DNA from: Microglena sp. YARC
Taxonomy: Eukaryota; Chlorophyta; Chlorophyceae; Chlamydomonadales; Chlamydomonadaceae
Assembly: GCA_022414725.1 (NCBI GenBank)
Contig: CM039466.1
Location: forward strand, 16,726,502-16,790,501
Direction: 5' to 3'
Length of the DNA stretch: 64,000 bases
Program-made: the position numbers and the translations under genes
Notes under the pieces: model-generated
The model's input: only the letters and a program-made list of their open reading frames with translations
Told to the model about the DNA's origin: nothing
Database searches by the model: none
Part shown: one piece after another, positions 1 through 9,583 of the stretch
Numbering within the stretch: position 1 is the stretch's first letter
How the letters are laid out: each line of letters opens with the position of its first letter

Positions 1-6
1 GTGACG

Positions 7-106
7 GGAGACCCACCTCCTGGGGTGAAAAACAAGGGCAGTTGGCTTGGCACCAAACTGGCCAGGCCTGGGTAGCTGTTTTTTGTCAGGAGACCCACCT
101 CCTGGG
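7..106. repeat. Short direct repeat near window start
   Basis: GGAGACCCACCTCCTGGG occurs at 7-24 and again at 89-106, each followed by a G/T-GAAA tail. The rest of 1-516 shows no recognisable gene. Its GAGCTGCCTAGAAGCTGCTG stretch near 188-208 resembles CTGCCTAG-rich DNA at 39.36-39.6 kb and 41.43 kb. Confidence 0.6.
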
Positions 107-516
107 TTGAAAGTCCTTTCACAACTAAAGAAAAACAAGTTTTGTTCAGCTTGGGCACTAGGTTGATGGAGGTTTGGATGAAGAGAGAGCCCAGGGAGCT
201 GCCTAGAAGCTGCTGCCCGTAGCTGAAAAGAAACGCTACGGTCACCAAGATAGGACGTCTGTGCAATTCATCTCAGTTTCGCATTGGTAATAAGGCGGCC
301 TTACTAAGGTCCCCAAGACAGCAATACACTTTGGTATGAGTTATCCTTTGCTGTACACGCACGCACAGACAAGTACACACATGCACCTTTGTCCATGTGT
401 CCATACACCCTTCCCTATATCTCAAAGCAATAAGGTGGACGTGCGACTCACCATCCCCTGTTCGACGTAGTATTGCAGTCATGTGGTAGTTTAAAGCTAG
501 AGGAACCAGCCACGTG

Positions 517-1302
517 TTGAGGAAGCTGAGGAATGGATTGAGGAAGCTGGGGAATGGATTGAGGAAGCTGGGGAATGGATTGAGGAAGCTGCTGAAGGAA
601 ATGAGGAAGCTGGGGAATGAATTGAGGAAGCTGCTAAAGGGAAGAGGTAGCTGGGGAATGGATTGAGGAAGCTGAGGAATGGATTGAGAAAGATGTTGAA
701 TGGATTGAGGAACATGTTGAATGGATTGAGGAAGCTGGGGAATGGATTGAGGAAGCTGCTGAAGGAAATGAGGAATCTGAGGAATGAATTGAGGAAGCTG
801 CTGAAGGAAAGAGGAAGCTGGGGAATGAATTGAGGAAGCTGAGGAATGGATTGAGGAAGATGTTGAATGGATTGAGGAACATGTTGAATGGGTTGAGGAA
901 GCTGGGGAATGGATTGAGGAAGCTGCTGAAGGAAATGAGAAAGCTGGGGAATGAATTGAGGAAGCTGCTAAAGGAAAGAGGAAGCTGGGGAATGAATTGA
1001 GGAAGCTGCTGAAGGAAAGAGGAAGCTGGGGAATGAATTGAGGAAGCTGAGGAATGGATTGAGGAAGATGTTGAATGGATTGAGGAACATGTTGAATGGA
1101 TTGAGGAAGCTGGGGAATGGATTGAGGAAGCTGAGGAATGGATTGAGGAAGATGTTGAATGGATTGAGGAAGCTGAGGAATGGATTGAGGAAGCTGCTGA
1201 AGGAAATTAGACAGCTGGGGAATGAATTGAGGAAGCTGGGGAATGGATTGAGGAACATGTTCAATGGATTGTGGAAGATGTTGAATGAATTGAGAAAGAT
1301 GT
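517..1302. repeat. 21-bp minisatellite (about 37 units)
   Basis: Units of the form TTGAGGAAGCTGRGGAATGGA repeat head to tail, with interspersed variants (GATGTTGAATGGA, AACATGTTGAATGGA, GCTGCTGAAGGAAAT). Because 21 is a multiple of three, a seven-residue periodic reading frame stays open on both strands in several frames (NPFPSFL-like on minus, RKLRNGL-like on plus). I treat those frames as by-products of the repeat. The strand is purine-rich (G+A), the minus strand correspondingly pyrimidine-rich. Confidence 0.9.
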
Positions 1303-2079
1303 ACCATGTAAACAAATCGGTACCTACCGGTAATATAAAAATGCCAACCTCGGGAGCTAATCCGCTTAGAGTGCACCCTAGTTGCCGTAGGTACCACACG
1401 GGGGGACTTGGAATTAGTAGACGTTGAGCAGCCCAGAGTTGACTGAAGAACCATGTAACAATTCAAATTTAAAAAATCCAAGATGCCACTGAGGAAATTG
1501 GGCACTCGTATAGAACCACGCGTAGAACCTACTGTAGACGACTTATATGTCTCTACCTGAGTAGGCAAAGTATGGGCCAGTCACTACCAGGTCCCGAGTT
1601 ACCTGTCGCCATGCAGTACTGTGTACTACAATCGGCTCGTACCCGGCCGGGGGAGACTAGTGATGGGGGGGCTGGGGCCTGGGAGCTGTGTGGTAGGAGC
1701 ACAGGACCGATATGTTATATATAGGTTGGATCCAAGAACACGAATGAGAGAGATCGTGTGCGAAAGGGTGGGCGATTAGGCATGATTTACCGCCCACGTG
1801 CGCCTATACCCGAATTACATTACATGTTAAAGTCTACTTGACACCGCGAGGGTGTATGAGACTCTGTGCTTTAAACAAAAAGAAAAAGCACCCACAAAGC
1901 AAAAAAACCCATTACATCAGGGGTGTGTCGAGGACAAACAAACCAAACTCCCATCCACCGTTTTGGTGGCGTAGGTATTAAACCCCCTAGAGCAGGACCC
2001 AGATCTCACCCACTTACAGTGGCGGAGGTAAGAAGCTAACAAATGAGAAGTCACAAGAAAGAAAAAAAGGGATGATAAA
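1303..2079. other. No gene recognised
   Basis: No coding signal stands out. A roughly 30-bp A-rich stretch at 1875-1903 (ACAAAAAGAAAAAGCACCC and onward) recurs nearly unchanged at 41086-41116, so at least that part is a dispersed repeat. Confidence 0.5.
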
Positions 2080-2493
2080 TTACGGTGCCACTGAGCAGTC
2101 CAGGGCTTCCTGTCTTGCTCTTCTACAAGTAGAAAGATAGTCGGCTAGGTTGCTCCAAAAAGTCTTAGTGCCATTTCCATTCATGAAGGTTCTGAACGTG
2201 GAATCGCAGAGTTCCACATTCCATACGGTTAAGTAGGTATCCTCATGGACATGCATATAAATATCTGTAAACAGCTTCTGGTAGCTTAGGCAAATATCAT
2301 TATAAAAAGGGCACTCAAACATATGCATTTCATCCTCAGGTTTTTGGAACCCACACAGTTGACAGTGTCTCATTGAACGAGGGATGTGTGCTCTATCCAC
2401 CACCCTCATTCTTTCTGTGTTCAGCCAATGGGAACCCATTCTAAACTGTGCTATAGATCTGATCCTACTTCTGTAAGGCGGATGTAAAGGGAA
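2080..2493 (-). pseudogene. Non-LTR retrotransposon C-terminal zinc-binding tail (fragment)
   Basis: A 119-residue frame starts at an ATG at 2439. The same frame stays open upstream to a TGA at 2494-2496, so the piece is really a truncated C-terminal segment. Visible features are a leading FRMGSHWLNTERMR block, then IPRSMRHCQLC, then EDEMHMFECPFY. Together these give a C-x2-C followed by a downstream H and C, the layout of the short zinc-binding tail found after the reverse transcriptase in some non-LTR retrotransposons and related RT proteins. No RT domain lies upstream (2494-4184), so this is an isolated remnant. The assignment rests on motif resemblance only. An unrelated small CCHC protein is possible. 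Confidence 0.45.
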
Positions 2494-4184
2494 TCAAGCC
2501 ATTCTCATCATTACTGTTGGCTGCGAACCATTTCTGGTTAACGAGGCGTTTAAAGCCAACCCTTCTCTAATCAGGGATGTCTCTGATTGCATTGGTGTCA
2601 CCTGGGTACTTAAAACTCCATGATCAAAAAATGAAAAAAACTCCAGATTTTTTTAAGAGGGATTAGCCCCATTAAAATGTCCGTCCGTCTGTCCGTCCGT
2701 CACAAACCACTTTTTCAGGTTTCATGAAAAACATGCCATGGCTGTGCCCCACCAACCCTACCCAGCCATGGGAGTGCCCCACCACCAGTTATTATACGGT
2801 TATAAGGATTTGGGCCTACATGTTTAGCATCAGCATGCCCGATGCTCCACTGTAACATTCGGGAAGATATGCTCCAGTGTTACATTTGGGCCACCACCTT
2901 AAGGTGTGTTTCCACAGAGATTTTCGCGTCCCCGGCGGGAGTATAAAAAAAAAGGTGGGACACCTATCCCTAAAAAACCTGAGGGGGGCTGACCCCCCCC
3001 CCCCCCCCCCCTTTAAATCAAAATACCCCCTTTTTTAAAAACTTAGATATGGATTGTGGGGGTTTACAGTATGGCGCACATAATGGCATCCTCGGAATTC
3101 CCACACAGGGATTGTCTGATAGTCAAAATTCAGTTTTTCAACCCCATTCACCCAACAACCCACCCACCCACCCACCCAAGGGGTAGATACTTATTGCATA
3201 AGGTCCAAAGTGGTGCCAATGGACTGCTCTTGCCAAGGCCTACTCATGGGTGGTCTCAGAATGTCATTTGGAGGTCTGAGTAAAAAGTTAGAAAGCAACT
3301 GAGGAAGGCTGACCCCATTCACCCACCCACCCAAGGGGTAGATACTTATTGCATTCGCCCACCCAAGGGGTAGATACTTATTGCATAAGGTCGAAAGTGG
3401 TGCCAATGGACTGCCCTTACCAAGGCCTACTCAAGGGTGGTCTCAGAATGCCATTTGGAGGTCTGAGTAAAAAGTTAGAAAAAAACCTGAGGAGGGCTGA
3501 CCCCCCCCCCCCCCCCCCCCCCCCTAAATGAAGTGCTCAGAATGACCTGAAAAATGTCTCATAATATCGCAATGATACATGCGATTACAGCCCCATTAGC
3601 AGAAAAAATCAATCGGGAGAATGAATTTTTTTGAGGCCTTGACACCTCCTGTCCCCGGAAACAAAAAGTAAACCCTCCCCGGTGCCAGGTAGGCAATTTT
3701 GTTTCCACAGGGGTTCCCCGGAGTCTCCCCGGAGAATCCCCGGGGTTCCAGGTCGGCAAATCTTCGCGACAGGTCGTCGAATCTCTACCTCTGGGTATTT
3801 TTGAATATTTCGAAATATTTACGAAAAATGACGGTTACAAGTACAAAACGGACGATTAACGACTTTCCCCTGCGTCCTATCAAGTTTCCCGGACGAAACT
3901 TTGCCGGACGAATAGAGTGTACCAATATCTTATTAGGTGTAAGTGATATGGCATAATAAGATTGCAGTGTGCTGCCAGCACACCGCAACGTTGATGAAGC
4001 TAAAGAAGCTGGTTGTAGTGGGATTCCTCTCGCGCTTACACTCTACCGGTCTGTACCTCAGATTCCTTCCTCCTGGTAATTTCTTTCTGTCTTCCCCTCC
4101 TCCTCCGTCTAACCAAGTAAATGCCGTATGCTTGGTATAAGATGAACCAGTTGTCGACTTGGCGTTCTTTCCTTTTCGTTTTAG
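2494..4184. other. Non-coding spacer with low-complexity tracts
   Basis: No gene recognised. It holds a TCCG/TCTG microsatellite near 2680-2701, a 19-base C run at 2993-3011, and a 24-base C run at 3501-3524. Each C run follows the same CTGAGG-x-GGGCTGACCC lead-in, so the runs belong to a repeated unit. Confidence 0.5.
3168..3502 (+). repeat. Imperfect direct duplication, about 150 bp
   Basis: The block beginning CCCACCCAAGGGGTAGATAC and ending at the GGCTGACCCC lead-in occurs at about 3168-3320 and again at about 3358-3502 with a few substitutions. A third partial copy of only the first 30 bases lies between them at about 3322-3354. The copies share a CCAATGGACTGC core and end just before a C run. 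Confidence 0.8.
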
Positions 4185-4565
4185 ACCCTTGCTTCCCTAC
4201 AAGCATCACACACACTCCACATCATTGAACTCACCTATGCTTGGGATACCCTGTACCCATCCACTCTTACCAGAAAGCTGGCCCAACACTCCAAACTACA
4301 ATCGAAACTCATTCTTGCTGGCTGGCGCGTTATCTACCACCAACCCATCATCCTCGGCTCCTACGGCGCTATCTTTGCTTCGATCTTACCTACCCTTACC
4401 TCTCTCGGCATCCACCCTTCTACTTTCGCCCGCCTCCTTAACTCTCTTCACCTTCATGCTGTCTCCTACGCTCATCGCATCACCTGCCACCGTCGTGCTT
4501 TGGAATCTGCTTCTTTCCAATCCCCCAATCCGCCCTCCTCCACTGCTACCTACCGCCCCCCATAA
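4185..4565 (+). pseudogene. Non-LTR retrotransposon C-terminal tail (fragment without start codon)
   Basis: Frame 3 is open from just after a TAG at 4182-4184 to a TAA at 4563-4565, with no ATG at its beginning. It encodes about 126 residues with a protein-like pattern: ELTYAWDTLYPS, KLQSKLILAGWRVIYHQPII, LGSYGAIFASILPTLTSLGI, and AVSYAHRITCHRRALES. The order (charged lead, GW, hydrophobic block, G-rich turn, LGI, then RR-LE) resembles the segment after the RT/RNase H region in several non-LTR retrotransposon polyproteins. The longer ATG-initiated frame over the same DNA (4159-4632) is proline/serine/leucine-rich and looks like a shadow. No other part of the element is present nearby. Confidence 0.4.
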
Positions 4566-4721
4566 CCCCTTTCCCCCCATGGTGTTGTCCGAGGACCCCC
4601 TTGGGACTGCTTCCTTACATCACGCCGACTAGGCGTACAGCTTTTCTTTTCTTTTGGCGTACTGCTTTTTATATAGCCTAGGGGGTCGAAAATATATACA
4701 CTCCTTTTACCAACCAACCTT

Positions 4722-5290
4722 AGCTAAGAGGGCGTTTACACGAGCAGGTTATCTCGGCCAGTTACGGTTAAGATGTACAGTTAACTAACTACGAAGCGTT
4801 TACACGACACTTTTCGCGTCAGTTATCTCGCCCAGTTAACCATTTTCGCGATAACCAGAACTCCCCCCCCCCCCCCCCCCCCCCCCCTACAGCTTGTTTC
4901 CAACCAGTTAAGGGTCCGGTTAGGGATTGTGTTTTGGAGGGTTCAGACTCGACCTCTAACCGGACCCTTAACTGGTTGGAAACATTCCACCAGTTACGCC
5001 TGAGTTATTCCACCAGTTACGCAGCCTTTTGCATCTGACCAGGTCAGTTCAAAATGGGTCAACGTGGCAAATGCGCTCTGTAGCACTTCCTCGCGATTCA
5101 AACGCTGATTTCAGCGTGTATTCCGCTTCTTGCCGCTGCTGGTTGCCTCAGAATGATCAGTCCATAATTGCGTGGCCGGGACGGTGCCCTGCTGCTGCGA
5201 ATCCATTATGGTGACACTGTGCTATCGATGATGAGTGTCCGAGAAAGAAAGACAGCCGGCACGTAGTGGCCGAGGAAGATTAGCTTCCAG

Positions 5291-5322
<32 letters not shown>

Positions 5323-5340
5323 GCGCGAGGGGGCTTCGCC
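4722..5340. repeat. MITE-like segment with perfect hairpin and poly-C/poly-G tracts
   Basis: The segment begins with GAGGGCGTTTACACGAGC followed by TTATCTCGGCCAGTTA. The same terminus occurs inverted at 35633-35675, and a related copy starts near 4790. A perfect 28-base inverted repeat lies at 4896-4923 and 4956-4983 with a 32-base loop. It also holds a 25-base C run (4863-4887) and a 30-base G run (5294-5323). GACAGCCGGCACGTAGTGGC near 5244 reappears inverted near 37265-37285. This looks like one or more non-autonomous terminal-repeat elements. No transposase is present. Confidence 0.5.
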
Positions 5341-5554
5341 GTTAATGAAAAGCAGGAAACAGGAGATGTAAAAGGTGAACGGACAGCGAAGTGGACCCCA
5401 TCGGACCCAGAGGCGGCATGCCCGTGTCCGCCCGTAGGCGACAGGCCCGGCCTACCTGTCCATCGCCTGCCACCTCGGCGTGGCGACCGAATCTGCTCCC
5501 CGGTCGCGAGGAGTGATAAAAACGCAGCTTCCGAGCCCTATAATGTGTTTGTCG
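5341..5554. other. Flank left of the DIRS-like tandem
   Basis: No gene recognised. It ends with GTCG at 5551-5554, the same four bases found at the other junctions of the DIRS-like tandem. Confidence 0.5.
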
Positions 5555-5726
5555 ATTACCTGAATGCCTGAAAGGTCTTGTAGTACAATCCTGCAAGAAT
5601 ACAGTCAGGCGGTACGCTTGAGTTTCAAATTCTGTGGGGAGATAGGTTTCAAGTTCCGCAGGAGATCTGTCCAGTTTTATGAGACAGCAGCTCAACTAGG
5701 GCGCTAAAGCTAATTGATTTTTAAGA
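5555..5726 (-). repeat. 172-bp DIRS-like terminus, copy 1
   Basis: Nearly identical, in inverse orientation, to 15360-15531 and 33332-33503. It carries a short open frame (CCLIKLDRSPAELETYLP and onward) that is the same in all three copies and probably not a gene. Homology stops abruptly after TTTTTAAGA at 5726. Confidence 0.85.
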
Positions 5727-6782
5727 TGACGGGCGCTAAGAAACGAGGAGCGCAACGAGCGCTGTCTACGCCGCTGGGGCGAGCTGGAATTCAAGAGATT
5801 CAAGAACCAGGAGTAGCCCTGAGGAGCGGGAAGGAAATCCGGCGCAAGGGCAACGCGGAGGTATACAGGAGCTTGTGAATATGCAAGGGAGGGCCGGGGA
5901 GATAGTCTGCGAACTTACCAGCCCTCTGGGAGCTTGCGGTAGAATCAGACGGGGTTCGGGCTCGCTGCTGAGCCTCATGGCCAATGTAGAATTGGGGCGG
6001 GGATAGAACCGGTGCTAAGTCATGCGATAATGAAAGGAGCAGCTCTGCGATGATGGGTAGGAGAGTTTGACGGGAGGAGGCTGAAGCCAGATATTTGGAG
6101 AAGAAGCGAAAAACTACTCTGTAACCCACGCATGCATGTGCTCTCGCGCGCTGTCATACGTCCCATGTTCTGTCTGATCCATCGTAGCTCAAGGGTCCAA
6201 TTCTAGTCCTGGGTGAAGAAATTTGCCTTCCCAGGAGATAGGAATTTTTCTAGGATGACTGATCAAGAGATTGGGAAGGGACTGATCTGTTACATGCGCT
6301 TCTTCTTCATAATCCGTGATTTGTGGAAGGCGTTTATGATGGCCTTCGCAAATACTGAATTTGTTTTAAAAACCGGTCCTTGACCTTCACCTTGTCCTTT
6401 TCTTGGTATTGCATCACGATTGCTAATGAAAATTGGCTAGACTTTCTCGAGGTATGAGCTGAGATAATTGGTCCTAGTAGAAGCCTTTGCCTTGAGGATT
6501 GAAAGAGTCGAGGTAGCGGAATTATATTTCGATCTCGTGCTAATTCAACAAATTGTCTGGAAAGTAATCATGTCTGGATAACAGACGCTCAAAACGATAT
6601 TGCCGTAAAATTTAACCTTGTCTAATCAGAGAGTTTTGCCCAACCACCCCCCACAGAATCAGCTCAACAAAGAAGGAGGGGACGCAAGAGAGCTTACAAG
6701 GGTGGAAGAAGAATCCGAGGTCGGTACAAATTTGGTGATCAGTTGGTGTACTTTGGGATCCATGTGAGGTCCCAGTGGACAG
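5727..6782. other. Unassigned interior of element I
   Basis: This stretch sits where element II has its recombinase gene and leader but matches neither. Short frames occur on the minus strand (for example 5800-6129) without any recognisable domain. It may be a replacement left by deletion of the recombinase gene, or a different subfamily's leader. Confidence 0.4.
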
Positions 6783-7540
6783 GAAAGGAAGCCTGGTGTT
6801 GTTTGATCCACTGATGGTGCATCCATTGCGAGATCACACAGTGAAGAGGGAAGGAACCCTGGTGTTATTTGATCCACTGATGGTGCATCCATTGCGAGAT
6901 CACACAGTGAAGAGGGAAGGAACCCTGGTGTTATTTGATCCACTGATGGTGCATCCATTGCGAGATCACACAGTGAAGAGGGAAGGAACCCTGGCGTTAT
7001 TTGATCCACTGATGGTGCATCCATTGCGAGATCACACAGTGAAGAGGGAAGGAACCCTGGTGTTGTTTGATCCACTGATGGTGCATCCATTGCGAGATCA
7101 CACAGTGAAGAGGGAAGGAACCCTGGTGTTGTTTGATCCACTGATGGTGCATCCATTGCGAGATCACACAGTGAAGAGGGAAGGAACCCTGGTGTTATTT
7201 GATCCACTGATGGTGCATCCATTGCGAGATCACACAGTGAAGAGGGAAGGAACCCTGGTGTTATTTGATCCACTGATGGTGCATCCATTGCGAGATCACA
7301 CAGTGAAGAGGGAAGGAACCCTGGTGTTATTTGATCCACTGATGGTGCATCCATTGCGAGATCACACAGTGAAGAGGGAAGGAACCCTGGTGTTTTGCTA
7401 TCCACTGATGGTTCATCCCTTGCGAGATCACACAGTGAAGAGGGAAGGAACCCTGGTGTTTTTGTTATCCACTGATGGTGCATCCATTGCGAGATCACAC
7501 AGTGAAGAGGGAAGGAACCCTGGTGTTTTTATGAGCCTCT
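6783..7540. repeat. 66-bp tandem array in element I (about 11 units)
   Basis: The unit is 66 bp and includes GATCCACTGATGGTGCATCC. It stays open on both strands: the plus frame repeats a 22-residue peptide with PLMVHPLRDHTVKREGT, and the minus frame repeats one with PGFLPSSLCDLAMDAPS. Units differ by only a few bases (GTTATTT versus GTTGTTT, TGGCG versus TGGTG), and the last two are more divergent. It lies upstream of gag in both elements I and II, so it belongs to the element. Whether either frame is translated cannot be told. Confidence 0.9.
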
Positions 7541-7939
7541 GGTGTGAATCCATGATCAAATATGTCCACTAAAGGTGGATTAAAGAACGAAACCAGTGAG
7601 TAAGAGAGCATGTTAGAATTTGAAAACATTCCCCTCAACTAGGATGAGTCCATGTGGGAGCCATGGAAAAAAAAAAAAATTACAGTGATGAAGTGAGAGG
7701 GTTGAGTTCTTGTAATTGATTCCCCCTAAAGAAAAATGTATAGCAACGAGTGAGAAGGGCTGAGTCCTACAGGGCCTGTAATTACTTTCACTTGAAACGT
7801 ATCCCAGTGATGAGTTAATAGATGGATCCTGTAATTATTCCATTGAGGGTGAATCCAGGAGGGAACTGCTGTGTTACACACGTCTTTATCTGCCTGCCAG
7901 TTGCTTGCTGGGAATCGATCATGTACATGCAAGTGACAC
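7541..7939 (+). other. Leader between array and gag in element I
   Basis: About 400 bp without a convincing gene, including a 13-base A run near 7668-7680. It is repeated at 20062-20469 in element II, so it is part of the element and probably its 5' untranslated leader. Confidence 0.5.
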
Positions 7940-9379
7940 ATGCAAGTGATCCATTTATGGTTAGGGGTGATGGCCTTCGATCATGAAGTGGTTGGAAAGA
8001 AAGAGGCTGATGGCAGATTTGTTGCACCTCTGCAGATGGAAGCCGCATCAAAGAAACTCCCTAGAGAAGCTTGGGGAATCGCTGGAGGAGGGGTTCTCCC
8101 AAGGGACAAGGAAGAGTGGCTGATGAGGTATGGGGATACCGCCCATCAGGATGTCACCAAGCAAGAGCGTTGGTACGACCCTCATGGGAACGAGGTAGAT
8201 CGGGCGAGAGTAATAGTGATCCCGGCAAGGATGCAGCTGGATGGTGACAAGATCAAGTTGGTCAGCATAGATGGATACAAGCAGAGCCTTTGTGGTTACA
8301 CCGAAATCATTACATTGGCCAAGGGTGAAGGCAGAGTAAACACTTGCAGCAGGGTCATTTTAGGCAGAGTCACAACTGCAGGAAAGTTGATCTGGGAGAC
8401 CGAGGAGTCCCTAAGCAAGGGGGAAAGATGCTTGCTATTCACATGGGGCGAGGTGGTCCAGGCCTTACATGCGGGGCAAGAAGTATGTGGCAAGCCCTCT
8501 GAGCCGGTGGGTATGGAGCGGCCTCAAAGGGGCAGACGTGAGCTAGAGGAGGACTGGGGTAGCGGCTGCTGGGAGCGTAAGGCAAGGGGGTTATTGGAGG
8601 ACAAGCCCGATGGTGAAGGAGACAACAAGACCCTGAAGGAGGGGTTCACGAGATGTGTAGACCAGATGGTCCAAGTGGCCAAACTGACAGCTCAGACCAT
8701 TGTTCAAACTTGCTCAGGCGGGTCGAGGCAGCCTTCGCTTTCATGGGAAAACAACATGCTGCAGCTCAAAAAAATGGCAGAGTTCTATGTTGTGGAGATT
8801 TTGAAGCACACAGAATGAAGGTCAGCTGAGAAACAGTTGTCTATCTGGATAGCCAGAACAGCCGAGGATCTACTTAACTTCCTAAAGGGGGAGTTCAATC
8901 TAGATGGCATGAAGCATCTAGTCCCAGCCATCAACCTGAAAATCCCAGGGATGAGGAAGATGATGTTGAACGCGAGCAGCTTGACAGACGCAGCCGAGGC
9001 TTGGGACAGTGAGCTCACAAAAATACAGGAAGGAGAGCTATTGCTAGCCGGGCAGCAGAGGGTGGCCGAGCACTCCATCAGGCACTTGGCTGGAGCGGTA
9101 GCTGCTGCTGGGGCAGCCAGAAGTGGTGAGAACAAATTGCAACCCTGGAGTGGAGGGTATAGGAATTTTGATCAACGAGGAGGTGGGAGGCAGATGCAGC
9201 AAGGAGGAGCAAGGCTCACACCAGGACCCGGGGCCCAACCAGGATCTCTCCCTGGTACCTGTAGAGGTTGGGAAGTCGCGGGGGTCTGCTACTACAAATA
9301 CGGAGGGCAGCAAGCTTGCAAGTTCCAGCACCCTCCAAAGGGCGGAGAGGCTAAGCCAGGCATTCAACGACGCAGGTAA
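7940..9379 (+). CDS. DIRS-like Gag-like protein, frame interrupted by one TGA
   Basis: The frame runs from ATG 7940 to TGA 8816-8818 (292 residues), then continues in the same frame without another stop to TAA 9377-9379. The downstream part, including a 180-residue block from 8837, holds an Ala/Gly-rich stretch, a QRGGGRQMQQGG-like basic glycine region, and a C-x8-C-x9-C-x3-H cluster (CRGWEVAGVC to CKFQH). That resembles the CCCH-type cluster of Gag-like proteins in DIRS-order elements, which bind the element RNA. The upstream 292 residues match no domain I know. The RT gene follows after about 200 bp. The same TGA is present in element II, so it predates the separation of the two copies. Readthrough or an inherited mutation are both possible. 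Confidence 0.7.
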
Positions 9380-9583
9380 GGATGTATGTTAAGGGGATGA
9401 GGGGTTAATGAGAGGGGGGGGCTTGGAAGCATTTAAAAAAAAAAAAAAAAAGGGGCTTTGCCACGATTCAAACTTTGTGATTCCATTCTCCATCTTCTTG
9501 TGACACATACTGCTTACTCATTTGCAATTAAAGCGCTTATGGCTTGACTATGACGTTTGTGTTTATCCGCTTTGTAACAGTTG
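9380..9583 (+). other. Spacer between gag and RT genes
   Basis: Contains an A run of about 17 bases near 9436-9453 and no open frame of note. The same spacer with the run as T17 on the plus strand is present in element II at 18417-18621. Confidence 0.6.

Noticed and set aside
273..1568. 431-residue minus-strand frame and overlapping frames over the 21-bp array
   Set aside because: The openness follows from a unit length divisible by three. The non-repeat ends show no domain.
4159..4632. 157-residue plus-strand frame
   Set aside because: Low-complexity Pro/Ser/Leu composition. Another frame over the same DNA has a much better protein pattern.
9376..9580. Intron joining DIRS-like gag to RT (GTAAGG at 9376, ACAG at 9577-9580)
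   Set aside because: Joining at these sites gives a TGA immediately in the gag frame, so it would not fuse the two genes.
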